DNA of 39,869 bases from Ignatzschineria indica (GCF_003121925.1 NZ_QEWR01000009.1:1-39869), one strand, 5' to 3'. Positions 8,519-17,442 are shown, counted from the first letter of the stretch. Numbers and translations are program-made. The notes: a model not told the origin generated them from the letters alone.

Positions 8519-9175
8519 ATGAAAATATTGCTTGTAGAGGATGATCGGTCATTAGGAGAGACTCTCCAAAAGTGGTTAGAGATGGATGGCTATGTGGTTG
8601 ATTGGGTGATGGATGGAGTGAGTGCACAAAATGTTTTGATCGATACTTATGATTCTGTCCTATTAGATCGAGGGCTTCCCGGCGCTTCTGGAGATATTGT
8701 ATTGAAGAAGTTGCGAGAGAAAGGGGAGTCGATCCCGATCATTATGATTACTGCGCAAGATAGTATTGCTGATCGGATTGAAGGGTTAGATCTTGGTGCA
8801 GATGATTACTTAGTAAAACCTTTTGATCTAGAAGAGTTGAGTGCAAGAATTCGCGCACTCTCTCGGAGATCAGCTCGCAAATTGCAGGCGCTCTTTGAGC
8901 ATCGAGATGTTATTTTAGATCCTACAACAAAGAGTGTGACTCGCAATGGAGAGAGTATCTCTTTAACTGCTAAAGAGTATGCTGTGTTGCACACTTTAAT
9001 GCAGAATCCTACACAAATTTTTACGCGAGAGCAGTTAGAAGATAAGTTATATGCTTGGGGAAATGAGGTGGAGAGTAATGCAATAGAGGTCCATATCCAC
9101 CATCTGCGAAAAAAGCTCGGCAATGATTTTATTAAAACAAGACGTAATTTAGGTTACACGCTAGGTAGTGAATGA
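8519..9175 (+). CDS. qseB: OmpR-family response regulator (QseB/PmrA type)
   Basis: 218 residues: an N-terminal receiver domain with acidic pocket E7-D8-D9, phosphoacceptor Asp50 in LLDRGLPG, Thr in MITAQD and Lys in LVKPF. A winged-helix DNA-binding domain follows, ending in EVHIHHLRKKLG..IKTRRNLGYTLG. The ATG at 8519 is chosen over one at 8492 because GAGGAG lies 6 nt upstream and because the protein then begins MKILLVEDD as in its family. The stop overlaps the kinase start (ATGA), so the two are translationally coupled. The symbol is based on similarity and on the adjacent YgiW-type gene; PmrA is an alternative, and the signal sensed is unknown. Confidence 0.85.
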   Translation: MKILLVEDDRSLGETLQKWLEMDGYVVDWVMDGVSAQNVLIDTYDSVLLDRGLPGASGDIVLKKLREKGESIPIIMITAQDSIADRIEGLDLGADDYLVKPFDLEELSARIRALSRRSARKLQALFEHRDVILDPTTKSVTRNGESISLTAKEYAVLHTLMQNPTQIFTREQLEDKLYAWGNEVESNAIEVHIHHLRKKLGNDFIKTRRNLGYTLGSE

Positions 9176-10602
9176 GACGATTGAAGAATTTACAACAGTG
9201 GTGGCAACAGCGGCGAAAAGGGCAAAAGAGGCTCTACTCTCTTCGTGCAACATTGATGGCGAGTATCGTTGCTTCTACATTATTGGTTTCCGGTGTTAGT
9301 CTCTCTATTACGACCTACCTTAGCTGGGATCAGACAAAAGAGGTTCTAGATGAGGCATTAAAACGCTCCGCTCAGACCTTAGCGCAGTTAGCTTATCGTG
9401 AGAATTTAGGGGGCCGTCCTGTTAAGGGGCATATGGATTTAGAAGATAATGAGTTCTATTTCCAGATTATCAATCAAGGTGTGGTGATTGCAAAGAGCAG
9501 CTCAGCACCCAATCGCCCCTTTATAGCAACGAGTGATCGCCGGGGGTATAAGGGCTTTAATACCATCAAGATTAAGGGCAAGGATTGGCGGGTTTTTCTC
9601 TTAAAACCAAGGCATGCAAACTTTGAAGTGCAAGTTGCCCATGCGGTAGAGATGCGCTATCAATTTTTAGAGAAGTTGGCAAAGCAGCTGATTTTAGCGG
9701 GAGGAATAGTTTTGTTAATTTCACTTCTCATTAATGGGCTCTTTATCTATTTTGGCTTACGACCATTAACGGTAGTTTCACAACAGATTAAACGGATCTC
9801 CTCGAAGAGCTTAACGCCTATTGCAACCCACTCTCGTAGTAAAGAGATCGTTGCCATTGAAGATTCACTTAATATGTTGTTAACCAATTTAGAGACAGCC
9901 CGCCGGCATGAAAGACAATTTACCGCGGATGCTTCTCATGAGCTTCGGACTCCATTGAGTGCGATTCAGATGAAGTTACAACTCCTAAGACGTTTAAGAC
10001 CAGAGTTGATCGCTGATTTAGCTCCGCTTCAACATGATATATCACGCGCAACCCACTTAATTGAGCATCTCATGTTATTAGCTCGATTAGACCCACTCTC
10101 TCCCGATGAAAATAGCGATCTATTAAAGCAGGAGTTACTCTTTTCAGTGCTCTTTTCTGACCTTAATGAGAGTTTTAAAGAGGAGGCTACGCGAAGGGGA
10201 ATCGAGATTCACTTCCACGAAGAGAGAGTCTCGCTCTGTGCCAATTATGATCTACTCTATATTGCCCTTAAAAATTTAATTAATAATGCCTTAAAGTACT
10301 CTCCAAGAGGGTCGAAGATAGAGGTCACTTCGGGAACAATTTTTGTAAATGCTGCTAAAGAAGTATCAGAGAGAGCGATCATTAAGGTAAGGGATAATGG
10401 GCGGGGTGTCGAGCCAGAAGAGCTTGCTCGACTAGGTCAGCGCTTTTATCGCGTATTAGGAACTGATGAGATTGGGAGCGGCCTAGGACTATCGATTGTG
10501 AAGAAGATCGTGGAACTTCATCGCGGCGAGATGCATCTTCGCTCCAAGCCGGAGTTAGATGGTTTAGAGGTTTCGCTTATCTTTCCCGTAGAAAAGAGAT
10601 AG
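9172..10602 (+). CDS. qseC: Sensor histidine kinase (QseC/PmrB type)
   Basis: 476 residues. Membrane helix 1 lies at about 28-50, a periplasmic segment at about 51-167, and membrane helix 2 at about 168-195. A HAMP linker follows, then a HisKA domain with phosphoacceptor His256 in TADASHELRTPLSAI. The HATPase domain has an N box (NLINNALKYSP), DNGRG and GSGLGLSIVKK. It should phosphorylate the regulator encoded just upstream, whose stop codon overlaps this start by 4 bp. The periplasmic part is about 115 residues, as in QseC and related kinases; nothing in it identifies the ligand. Confidence 0.87.
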   Translation: MRRLKNLQQWWQQRRKGQKRLYSLRATLMASIVASTLLVSGVSLSITTYLSWDQTKEVLDEALKRSAQTLAQLAYRENLGGRPVKGHMDLEDNEFYFQIINQGVVIAKSSSAPNRPFIATSDRRGYKGFNTIKIKGKDWRVFLLKPRHANFEVQVAHAVEMRYQFLEKLAKQLILAGGIVLLISLLINGLFIYFGLRPLTVVSQQIKRISSKSLTPIATHSRSKEIVAIEDSLNMLLTNLETARRHERQFTADASHELRTPLSAIQMKLQLLRRLRPELIADLAPLQHDISRATHLIEHLMLLARLDPLSPDENSDLLKQELLFSVLFSDLNESFKEEATRRGIEIHFHEERVSLCANYDLLYIALKNLINNALKYSPRGSKIEVTSGTIFVNAAKEVSERAIIKVRDNGRGVEPEELARLGQRFYRVLGTDEIGSGLGLSIVKKIVELHRGEMHLRSKPELDGLEVSLIFPVEKR

Positions 10603-10676
10603 TAACTTTAAGGGTAATCGATCGCTTTTGTGATTGGTCTATTATTTTGAAGATTTTTATCTAAAAATATTATCTT

Positions 10677-10709
10677 CTTAAGATTTAGTTAAGGTTAATT
10701 TGGTCTAAT
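10677..10709 (+). promoter_or_regulatory. PmrA/QseB-type box and -10 upstream of the BOF gene
   Basis: CTTAAG-ATTTA-GTTAAG at 10677-10693 matches YTTAAK-N5-YTTAAK except for one base. A -10-like TCTAAT follows after 10 nt at 10704-10709, the same spacing as in the regulator's own promoter. Confidence 0.55.
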
Positions 10710-10803
10710 AGTTTGTAGATAGAGAAGAGACTCTTAAGATTATCGAATTCTCTTGATCAAGAAGAGAGGCAGAGGTCATTGATGAATCCCTTCTTTCCCT
10801 ATT

Positions 10804-10820
10804 TTTAATCTCTACTTAAG
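10804..10820 (+). promoter_or_regulatory. Second PmrA/QseB-type box before the BOF gene
   Basis: TTTAAT-CTCTA-CTTAAG fits YTTAAK-N5-YTTAAK fully and sits directly before the ribosome binding site of the BOF gene. In that place it would block rather than activate transcription from an upstream promoter, or serve as extra binding site. Confidence 0.5.
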
Positions 10821-10833
10821 AGAGGAGTATACA

Positions 10834-11226
10834 ATGCGAAAATTACTATTAGTATCGGCATTAATGTTAGGTTCATCACTTGCTTTTGCTCAATTTACAG
10901 GACCCTCAACTGATAATGTACAGGCTGAAGTTGCCAACAAGTTAGAAAATGTGCTCACTGTTGAGCAAGCGCGACACCTTAAAGATGATACAAAAGTGAT
11001 CCTTGAAGGAAAAATTGTAGAGCATTTAGGTGGTGATAAGTACCGCTTTAAAGATCAAAGTGGTGAAATCACTATTGAGATCGATCATGATGATTGGAGA
11101 GGCGTGAAAGTCGGTCCTGAAGATACCGTCGTGATCTATGGTGAAGTGGATCATCACCGCCATAAACCAACCGATATTGATGTTGATAGGGTTGTTAAAA
11201 AGAGTGGCGAAGTTGTTGCTGAATAA
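10834..11226 (+). CDS. Periplasmic BOF-fold stress protein, YgiW/YdeI type
   Basis: 130 residues. A signal peptide (about 1-19, cut after AFA) is followed by a BOF (OB-like) domain with the typical run VEQARHLKDDTKVILEGKIVEHLGGDKY and YRFKDQSGEITIEID, ending in VVIYGEVD. E. coli YgiW and YdeI of this family protect against peroxide, metals and cationic peptides, and ygiW neighbours qseBC there too. Here it lies 231 bp after the kinase gene with its own upstream region, which holds two operator-like boxes and the ribosome binding site GAGGAG. Likely a target of the adjacent two-component system; this is inferred from DNA motifs. Confidence 0.9.
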   Translation: MRKLLLVSALMLGSSLAFAQFTGPSTDNVQAEVANKLENVLTVEQARHLKDDTKVILEGKIVEHLGGDKYRFKDQSGEITIEIDHDDWRGVKVGPEDTVVIYGEVDHHRHKPTDIDVDRVVKKSGEVVAE

Positions 11227-11248
11227 CTAAATAGCCTGACTACCAAGT

Positions 11249-11268
11249 AGCGACATATAGCGACATAT
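11249..11268. repeat. 10-bp tandem repeat AGCGACATAT x2
   Basis: Two perfect adjacent copies between the BOF gene and the next secreted-protein gene. A second short doublet (TTACTCATA twice) lies at about 11319. No assigned function. Confidence 0.8.
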
Positions 11269-11384
11269 AACGATTTAATACCGTATGTCTGCTTAACCTG
11301 CTGATTTGGCCACTGAGTTTACTCATATTACTCATAATATTTATACCCTTATCTTAGATATATTACTGATATTAAAGGAGTGCA

Positions 11385-11867
11385 ATGATGCGTCCACTAT
11401 TTTTACTTTCAACCTTAATTTTAAGTTCTTCAATTGCTTTTGCTCAAGTCGATGTGCCGAAAGTTGAAGTGCCGGCAACAGAGAAGGCGGGAGTTGAAGC
11501 GATCCAAGAGAAAGCAAAAGCGCCTACAGAGCCCAGACAGATTAGAGCACAAGCGAGAATTCATAAGGATGAATGTGTAACAGGAGATTGTCCTGGAAAA
11601 GCTCAAAATGAGAAGCGTAATGGCGATAAAGCAGAGATGAAAGAGCAACGCAAAGAGATGAAGAATGCCGATGGTAAGAGAGAGGCTCAAAAGGAGAAGC
11701 GAGCTAACTCTAAAGATGGTAAGAAACATCATAGTGATAAAGAGTATAAAAAGAACCATAAGAAAGAACATAAAAAAGAGCATAAGAAAGAGAAGAGAGC
11801 AAAAGAGCACCGCGATGGCTCAATGAAGGGCGATAAAGGTGCTAAAAAGATGGAAGGGCGTAACTAA
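11385..11867 (+). CDS. Secreted Lys/His-rich basic protein
   Basis: 160 residues with a clear signal peptide (LFLLSTLILSSSIAFA, cut before Gln21). The mature part has a short Pro/Glu/Val-rich stretch, a CVTGDC pair, then a highly charged low-complexity region with runs of Lys-His-Lys-Glu. No fold is expected. It resembles in style acid-shock (Asr-like) and metal-buffering periplasmic proteins, but I do not recognise a family. It has its own ribosome binding site (GGAG) and a strong terminator; ATG at 11385 and 11388 are both possible starts. It follows the YgiW-type gene by 158 bp, so co-regulation with the two-component system is possible, though no complete operator box was found in that gap. 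Confidence 0.75.
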   Translation: MMRPLFLLSTLILSSSIAFAQVDVPKVEVPATEKAGVEAIQEKAKAPTEPRQIRAQARIHKDECVTGDCPGKAQNEKRNGDKAEMKEQRKEMKNADGKREAQKEKRANSKDGKKHHSDKEYKKNHKKEHKKEHKKEKRAKEHRDGSMKGDKGAKKMEGRN

Positions 11868-11930
11868 GCGATAATATTAGTGAATAGATGTAGTTTATAA
11901 AAGCGAAGTTAATCTACTAAACCTAAGTTT

Positions 11931-11969
11931 CCCTTATTCTCACTTTTGTGGGGATAAGGGTTTTTTTAT
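11931..11969 (+). terminator. Terminator after the Lys/His-rich protein gene
   Basis: 13-bp stem starting CCCTTAT and ending ATAAGGG, 4-nt T loop, followed by seven T. The rest of the 298-bp gap up to smpB holds a hairpin at about 12088-12124 (outer CTTGT/ACAAG, inner GCTGA/TCAGC) and no gene. Confidence 0.9.
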
Positions 11970-12165
11970 ATCGTATCTATTCACGACCTTCTAAAATCAT
12001 TAAAAAATAGATAGAGAGGTGAGTGCATTGCGTTATCAGCGATTATTTTAGAGATGATAGCTCAGTTGTATTAAAATAGAGGTTCGACTTGTGATACTGC
12101 TGAGAATCATTCAGCGATACAAGGACTGGTAGAGAGATCTACAGATTGATAAATAGAGGTAAAAA

Positions 12166-12642
12166 ATGGCAAAAAAACCACAAAAAGGTAGTGCGCAGAT
12201 TGCAGGTAATAAACGCGCTTACCATGATTACTTTATTGAAGAGAAGATCGAGACGGGTATTGAGCTACAAGGTTGGGAAGTTAAGAGTTTAAGAGAGGGG
12301 CGTGGGCAACTTTCTGAGGCTTATGTGCAGATTAAAAATGGGGAGGTCTATATGATCGGCTCCCGCATTACTCCTCTACTTTCCGCCTCAACCCATATCT
12401 ATGCTGACGATACACGGACGCGTAAATTACTGCTCCATCGCCGTGAAATTGATCGCTTGATGGGCGCGGTAGATCAGAAGGGATATACAATTGTTCCCTT
12501 AAGTTTGTATTGGAAGCGGGGAATGGTTAAGGTAGAGATAGGATTGGCGAAAGGGAAAAAGGATCACGATAAACGAGCGACAATTAAGGAGCGAGATTGG
12601 AATCGTGAGAAGCAGAGAATACTTCGTCATGAACATCGATAA
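12166..12642 (+). CDS. smpB: tmRNA-binding protein SmpB
   Basis: 158 residues, the usual length. Family signatures include [43 protein letters not shown], and the basic C-terminal tail with [15 protein letters not shown], which enters the ribosomal decoding centre. SmpB carries alanyl-tmRNA to stalled ribosomes in trans-translation. Its RNA partner ssrA is also in this window, at 35.0-35.4 kb. The ATG follows AGAGGT by 6 nt. Confidence 0.97.
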   Translation: MAKKPQKGSAQIAGNKRAYHDYFIEEKIETGIELQGWEVKSLREGRGQLSEAYVQIKNGEVYMIGSRITPLLSASTHIYADDTRTRKLLLHRREIDRLMGAVDQKGYTIVPLSLYWKRGMVKVEIGLAKGKKDHDKRATIKERDWNREKQRILRHEHR

Positions 12643-12692
12643 TGTTAAATCATAAAAAATTGAATAAAGATTCATGAAAACTGGAGGAGAAG

Positions 12693-13646
12693 ATGGATAG
12701 AAAAAAGATTGTCTTTTTAGATCATGGAACAATGAGTCGCTTTGATCTCTCTTTTAACTTTCCTTATGAGTTAATTGAGATTGATAATTGCCCTAAAGAG
12801 CAGGTTGCTCAAGCATTAGCAGGTTGTGAAATTGCGATTACTAATAAGGTGCCGATCGATCGCGCGGCGATGGAAGCTAATCCACAGCTGAAATTGATTG
12901 CGGTAGCGGCAACAGGATTCAATATGATCGATATTGCAGCTGCAAGAGAGTTGGGCATTACTGTCTCTAATGTTGCAGGCTATAGCCAAACTGCCGTTGC
13001 TGAGCATGCATTTATGATGATGATCTCTTTAGTGCATCGTCTTCCACTTTATGAAGCACGTGTTCGTGCAGGTGAGTGGCAGAAGTCACCTTTCTTCTCT
13101 ATTTTTGGTGCTCCTATTTATGAACTAAAGGGGAAAACGTTAGGAATTTTTGGTCGTGGAAGTATTGGTTCGCAGTTTGCAAAGTATGCGGAATGTTTTG
13201 GAATGAAGGTTCTCTATTCTGAACGAAAGGATGCATCGACGATTCGACCAGGATATGAGAGTTTCTCTGATGTGTTAGAAAAGAGTGATGTCTGCTCGAT
13301 CCATGCTCCTTTAACGCCGGAGACGGAAAATCTTATTTCAGCGAAAGAGATTGCAAAGATGAAGCGAGGGGTGATTATCCTGAATGTGAGTCGAGGGGGA
13401 TTGGTAAATGAAGCCGATTTAGCTGCAGGATTGCGAAGTGGTCAGGTGGGGGGAGCCGGAATAGATGTGTTAACTTCAGAGCCTCCCAAGCCAGATAATC
13501 CACTCTTAGCGGATGATCTTGGGAATCTTATCTTAACACCGCATACTGCATATGCTAGTGAAGAGGCATTGGCAAAATTAGTCGTTATTCTACAAGATAA
13601 TATTAACCAATTTGTTGCCGGCGCCCCGATGAATGTTGTTAGTTAG
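12693..13646 (+). CDS. D-2-hydroxyacid dehydrogenase (hydroxypyruvate/glyoxylate reductase type)
   Basis: 317 residues. The NAD-binding Rossmann motif is G154-R-G156-S-I-G159, and the catalytic set is Arg234 (NVSRGG), Glu263 and His284 (TPHTAYAS). An acidic residue is not found at the end of beta-2 (YSERKD), where Ser-Glu-Arg-Lys could favour NADP; this is a guess. Closest remembered relatives are glycerate dehydrogenase (HprA) and related reductases acting on hydroxypyruvate or glyoxylate; a glycerate kinase gene 13 kb away would fit a shared glycerate route. Ribosome binding site GGAGGAG. Confidence 0.88.
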   Translation: MDRKKIVFLDHGTMSRFDLSFNFPYELIEIDNCPKEQVAQALAGCEIAITNKVPIDRAAMEANPQLKLIAVAATGFNMIDIAAARELGITVSNVAGYSQTAVAEHAFMMMISLVHRLPLYEARVRAGEWQKSPFFSIFGAPIYELKGKTLGIFGRGSIGSQFAKYAECFGMKVLYSERKDASTIRPGYESFSDVLEKSDVCSIHAPLTPETENLISAKEIAKMKRGVIILNVSRGGLVNEADLAAGLRSGQVGGAGIDVLTSEPPKPDNPLLADDLGNLILTPHTAYASEEALAKLVVILQDNINQFVAGAPMNVVS

Positions 13647-13721
13647 GGATGCTATTTGATCTTGTAGGGTTGAGTGTGTCATTATTGCCTGATTGATCAC
13701 TATATTATTAGAGGAATATCG

Positions 13722-14102
13722 ATGTTAGCAGCGTCTTATATGGGGCTAAAGCATACACATATTATGCTTGCCTTCTTTTCAATTATCTTTTTCAACTTCC
13801 GCTTTTGGAAATATTTTTTAGTAGCAAGACCAAAATGGGCACGTATTGCTCCGCATGTTATTGATACCTTTCTATTATTGACAGGGATTCTATTAGCGGT
13901 TGCGCTCTCTATTAATCCATTTTCATTGGGGGGAAGCTGGTTAGGGGTAAAACTCTTCTTTATGGTGCTCTATATTCTTTTTGCAATTTTAGCAATGAGA
14001 CAAAGCTTTGCACTCTCTACAAGATTGATTAACTACCTGATTTGTAACAGTATGGCAATGGCAGTTGTCTGGATGGCGATGATGAAGCCACAACTATTCT
14101 AA
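13722..14102 (+). CDS. SirB2-like inner-membrane protein
   Basis: 126 residues with four predicted membrane helices. The sequence pattern HTHIMLAFFSIIFFNFRFWKYF at the N-terminus, followed by RIAPHVIDTFLLLTGILLAV and WLGVKLFFMVLYILFAILAMR, is that of the SirB family (PF04247-like), of unknown function. The start at 13722 is preferred over an upstream in-frame GTG because GAGGA precedes it by 6 nt. It follows the dehydrogenase by 75 bp. Confidence 0.8.
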   Translation: MLAASYMGLKHTHIMLAFFSIIFFNFRFWKYFLVARPKWARIAPHVIDTFLLLTGILLAVALSINPFSLGGSWLGVKLFFMVLYILFAILAMRQSFALSTRLINYLICNSMAMAVVWMAMMKPQLF

Positions 14103-14152
14103 TTCACTATTAATCTGCTCTGCTCCAAAACGGATAAAGAGTAGACAAAAAT

Positions 14153-14180
14153 TTGCAAGTTACTAAAATTGTTATATACT
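14153..14180 (+). promoter_or_regulatory. Promoter of the first tRNA-Arg
   Basis: TTGCAA at 14153-14158 and TATACT at 14175-14180, 16 bp apart; the tRNA starts 15 bp downstream. Confidence 0.75.
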
Positions 14181-14184
14181 AACC

Positions 14185-14307
<123 letters not shown>

Positions 14308-14315
14308 GTTTTTCA

Positions 14316-14345
14316 ATGAGTTCTGATGAGTTCTAATGAGTTTAG
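14316..14345. repeat. Three 10-bp tandem units (ATGAGTTCTR)
   Basis: Units at 14316, 14326 and 14336, the last one diverged. Located between the two tRNA-Arg genes; no gene function seen. Confidence 0.8.
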
Positions 14346-14502
14346 TAGAGGCGGCTTGTTGTAGTGGTATCCCTTCTCTGTAGATGTATATAGATGGATT
14401 CAGCTCTTTATGTGTTAGAGGTTGATAATCTCTGCTCAGTAACAATAACGCATGGCGCATAATCACATTACACAACTATTTTGATTCTTCGATATCTTTT
14501 GT

Positions 14503-14530
14503 TTGACATTCTGAAAATATCGGGTATAGT
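14503..14530 (+). promoter_or_regulatory. Promoter of the second tRNA-Arg
   Basis: TTGACA at 14503-14508 and TATAGT at 14525-14530 with a 16-bp spacer. It differs in sequence from the first copy's promoter. Confidence 0.8.
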
Positions 14531-14534
14531 AATG

Positions 14535-14657
<123 letters not shown>

Positions 14658-14889
14658 ATTTTATTGATCAATTTTGAATTGAATCTATTTTGCTACTTGA
14701 TTAAGATCTTCTTTAGGGGTTGGGCGAATGATCCATCGATTAGCTATCACCGTCATTTGCTTCCTGCCATTGCTATTGTTGGAATAGTGGGGCAATGCCA
14801 TAAGATCTTTTTGAATGACGATGATGCGATTATCAGTAATACTCTATCAGGCTAAAAGTAAAATACTAAAAGCGAGGAGTAAGAGTGAT

Positions 14890-15096
14890 TTATCTTTCGA
14901 TTAATTCATATTGATAGTGAGGGCGATCGCCAATACGGTAATAGATAAAGTCTTTTTGATAGCTATCTAAGAATTTTTGTCGAGCTTCTGCACTCTCAAA
15001 CCATCTTTCCGCCTTAAAGTCAGGTCCTAGAAGATTTTCACGCATAAAAGTTGCATTAGGGGGTAAAGTCATTCGAACGCCATATTGTTTACTCAT
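14890..15096 (-). CDS. Small conserved-looking protein of unknown function
   Basis: 68 residues, soluble and charged (VRMTLPPNATFMRENLLGPDF..RWFESAEARQKFLDSY). A good ribosome binding site (GGAG, 7 nt before ATG) and plausible composition support a real gene. There is no signal peptide, membrane helix or cysteine. It stands alone, 279 bp beyond the stop codon of moaA, which is on the same strand. I do not recognise the family. Confidence 0.65.
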   Translation of the reverse strand: MSKQYGVRMTLPPNATFMRENLLGPDFKAERWFESAEARQKFLDSYQKDFIYYRIGDRPHYQYELIER

Positions 15097-15144
15097 AATT
15101 GATCTCCATCTTACAAATTTGATTACTTAATCTTCGATTCTATC

Positions 15145-15156
15145 GGGTCTGTTGAA
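15145..15156 (+). other. Isolated IS-end-like sequence
   Basis: GGGTCTGTTGAA is identical to the right terminal repeat of the IS5-family element at 7584-7595. No transposase or partner end lies nearby, and an AGCTTC/GAAGCT inverted repeat follows. Either an IS remnant or chance. Confidence 0.35.
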
Positions 15157-15375
15157 AGCTTCATTTTTGACTGGAAGCTTAATCTTCGTTTTAATATTTG
15201 CATTTAATATTCGTTATTAATATTGGTTTTTCCTATTGGTTTTAATACCTATCTGCTTTTCACTTATCTCTTTTCGTATAGGGCTAATATTAGTTTAAGA
15301 TCGGTCGATATTTCAATAATGTTTTCAGCTCATTTTTCAGTAGCGCTACTGTTGAAGGATGTTGCAATCTATTGA

Positions 15376-16350
15376 TTAACCACCTGTCATCGACATGATT
15401 CGTTTAATTTTAGTTGCATCTGTTCTAAACTCATGTTTTTGCGGCTTAAGATCGATCGCTTCTCTGATCGCTTTTTGTAACTCTTCATCACTACAATGAT
15501 CTCTAAGCATCTCCCTTAATGGGTAAGCCTCCTCTTGTCCGAGACACATATAGAGGGTGCCATCGACGGCGAGACGAACACGATTACAGCTATCACAAAA
15601 GTGTTGACTCAATGGGGTGATTAATCCAAAAGTGAAAGAACCATCTGGCGATTGGTAATATCGAGCAGGCCCCTGTCCGAGTTTTTGTGGTGCATCTACT
15701 AAACCATATTTAGCTTTTAAGGTCTCTAGCAGTTTTGTGAGATCTTTTCCTTCTGTACTTTGTCCGGTTATTCCCATTGGCATTGCTTCAATCAAGCGAA
15801 GAACTAAGCCATTATCGATACAGAATTGGATCATTTTGTCGATATCCTGATCATTGATTCCAATCATCGGTACCATGTTGATCTTAATCATTTTAAAGCC
15901 CGCATCGATTGCGGCAAAGATTCCTCTTTTAACTTTATCGATACAATCATTGCCTGTAATTTGGTGGACAGTGAGAGGATTGAGTGAATCGAGGCTAATA
16001 TTAAGACGGTCAAGTCCCGCCTCTTTTAGGGGTTTTGCTAGGCGTTCGAGTTGTGTTGCGTTTGTGGTCATAGAGAGATCTTTTATGGTGGGGATCTCTT
16101 TCATTCGTGCAATGAGCTCGGTGACATCCTTTCTTAAAAGAGGTTCACCGCCGGTGATGCGGTAGTGATCGGTTCCCATTGCTGAAAAAGCTTTAACAAC
16201 GCGAATAATCTCATCAAATGTGAGCCAATTTTTATTGACCTCAAAACCTTTAAACCCTTTAGGGATGCAGTAGGTGCAGCGAAGGTCGCATCGATCTGTC
16301 ACTGAGATTCGTACATAATCAATTTTACGACCAAACTGATCAATTAACAT
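15376..16350 (-). CDS. moaA: GTP 3',8-cyclase MoaA
   Basis: 324 residues, normal length. The radical SAM cluster motif is C21-x3-C25-x2-C28 (DRCDLRCTYC). The second 4Fe-4S cluster ligands are in FCDSCNRVR..LYMC, and the conserved C-terminal GG is present (SMTGG). It catalyses the first step of molybdenum cofactor synthesis from GTP, together with MoaC, which is not in the window. Ribosome binding site GGGAG. No other molybdopterin gene is adjacent. Confidence 0.97.
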   Translation of the reverse strand: MLIDQFGRKIDYVRISVTDRCDLRCTYCIPKGFKGFEVNKNWLTFDEIIRVVKAFSAMGTDHYRITGGEPLLRKDVTELIARMKEIPTIKDLSMTTNATQLERLAKPLKEAGLDRLNISLDSLNPLTVHQITGNDCIDKVKRGIFAAIDAGFKMIKINMVPMIGINDQDIDKMIQFCIDNGLVLRLIEAMPMGITGQSTEGKDLTKLLETLKAKYGLVDAPQKLGQGPARYYQSPDGSFTFGLITPLSQHFCDSCNRVRLAVDGTLYMCLGQEEAYPLREMLRDHCSDEELQKAIREAIDLKPQKHEFRTDATKIKRIMSMTGG

Positions 16351-16569
16351 TTATTAAAATCTCCCTGAAATGGATTGCTCTTAGAAGTATTGAGAAACAT
16401 TGTGATGGGGTAGATGATCTACATAATAAGTGGTGTTTAATAAGGTATCTCATCTAGCGCCATCTAGGATTGTTCTAGTGTGATCTCATGCTTAGTAAGT
16501 TCAATAAGTTTGCCTCTAGAGCGAGTTTTATAGAGACTCAGCTCTATGAGGGATCTCTTAAAAGAGCTA

Positions 16570-17442
16570 TTAAAGATTGAGGTCTTTAATACATTTTGCA
16601 ATTGTTTCGATCTTTTTCATCTGTGTGAACTCTTTTCGATAGACAAGTGCAACTTTCCGCGTAGGTACGGGCTCTGTAAATGGGATGTAGTGAAGTAACT
16701 CACTCAAATGATCATCTGTTAATGCATATTTAGGGAGTACTGAAATTTGATGGCCAGCTGCCACAATATTGCGAATAGTCTCAAGTGAGTGATGATGGGA
16801 GCTTGTTGCATTGATCTCTTTGCAGCGATCGAGTACTTGATCACGAAAGCAGTGACCGATATTGAGAAGCAGCGGATCATATTCATGAATCTCATCGGGT
16901 GAGATCACCTCTTTCTCATTGAGGGGATGCTCTTTAGGAGTTATCACAAAGAAAGGTTCTTCATAAAGCTCTATCACCTCAAAGGTTGGATCAGCAATAG
17001 GAAGCGCAAGAATTGCGGCATCGATCTCACCTGTCTTTAACATTGGGAGAAGATTGTCCGTCATATTTTCAAAGAGGTTGAGTTGTAACTCGGGTGCAGC
17101 TTCTCTTAAAAGGGGAATCATTCTAGGAAGAAGATAGGGTGCAATAGTGAAGATAATCCCGAGGTTGAAACGACCCTCTATTGAATCGGATTCTTTACTT
17201 AAAGAGAGCAATTCATCAACAAGCTCAAAAATTTTGCGAGCTTTGGGAAGTGCTTTTTCACCTTCAGGTGTAAGGAGAACCTCATTAGTGGTTCGTTCAA
17301 AGAGTGAGACATCCATCGAGGCTTCAAGGTTTTTTATCCCAATAGATAATGCCGGTTGAGAGATAAAACACTTTTGCGCTGCTCGGCCAAAATGCCGCTC
17401 TTCCGCAACCGCAATGAAGTAACGAAGTTCATTTAATTTCAT
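16570..17442 (-). CDS. oxyR: Hydrogen peroxide regulator OxyR
   Basis: 290-residue LysR-type regulator. The N-terminal HTH contains ERHFGRAAQKCFISQPALS. The redox pair is Cys198 in GHCFRDQ and Cys207, spaced as Cys199/Cys208 of E. coli OxyR. The disulfide formed on peroxide exposure turns the protein into an activator. It is divergent from sucA, with 238 bp between the starts, and no peroxidase or catalase gene is adjacent. Confidence 0.95.
   Translation of the reverse strand: MKLNELRYFIAVAEERHFGRAAQKCFISQPALSIGIKNLEASMDVSLFERTTNEVLLTPEGEKALPKARKIFELVDELLSLSKESDSIEGRFNLGIIFTIAPYLLPRMIPLLREAAPELQLNLFENMTDNLLPMLKTGEIDAAILALPIADPTFEVIELYEEPFFVITPKEHPLNEKEVISPDEIHEYDPLLLNIGHCFRDQVLDRCKEINATSSHHHSLETIRNIVAAGHQISVLPKYALTDDHLSELLHYIPFTEPVPTRKVALVYRKEFTQMKKIETIAKCIKDLNL

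Noticed and set aside
14664-14855. 63-codon ORF after the second tRNA-Arg
   Set aside because: Starts directly after the terminator T run, has no ribosome binding site and atypical composition; a 38-codon frame on the other strand is no better.
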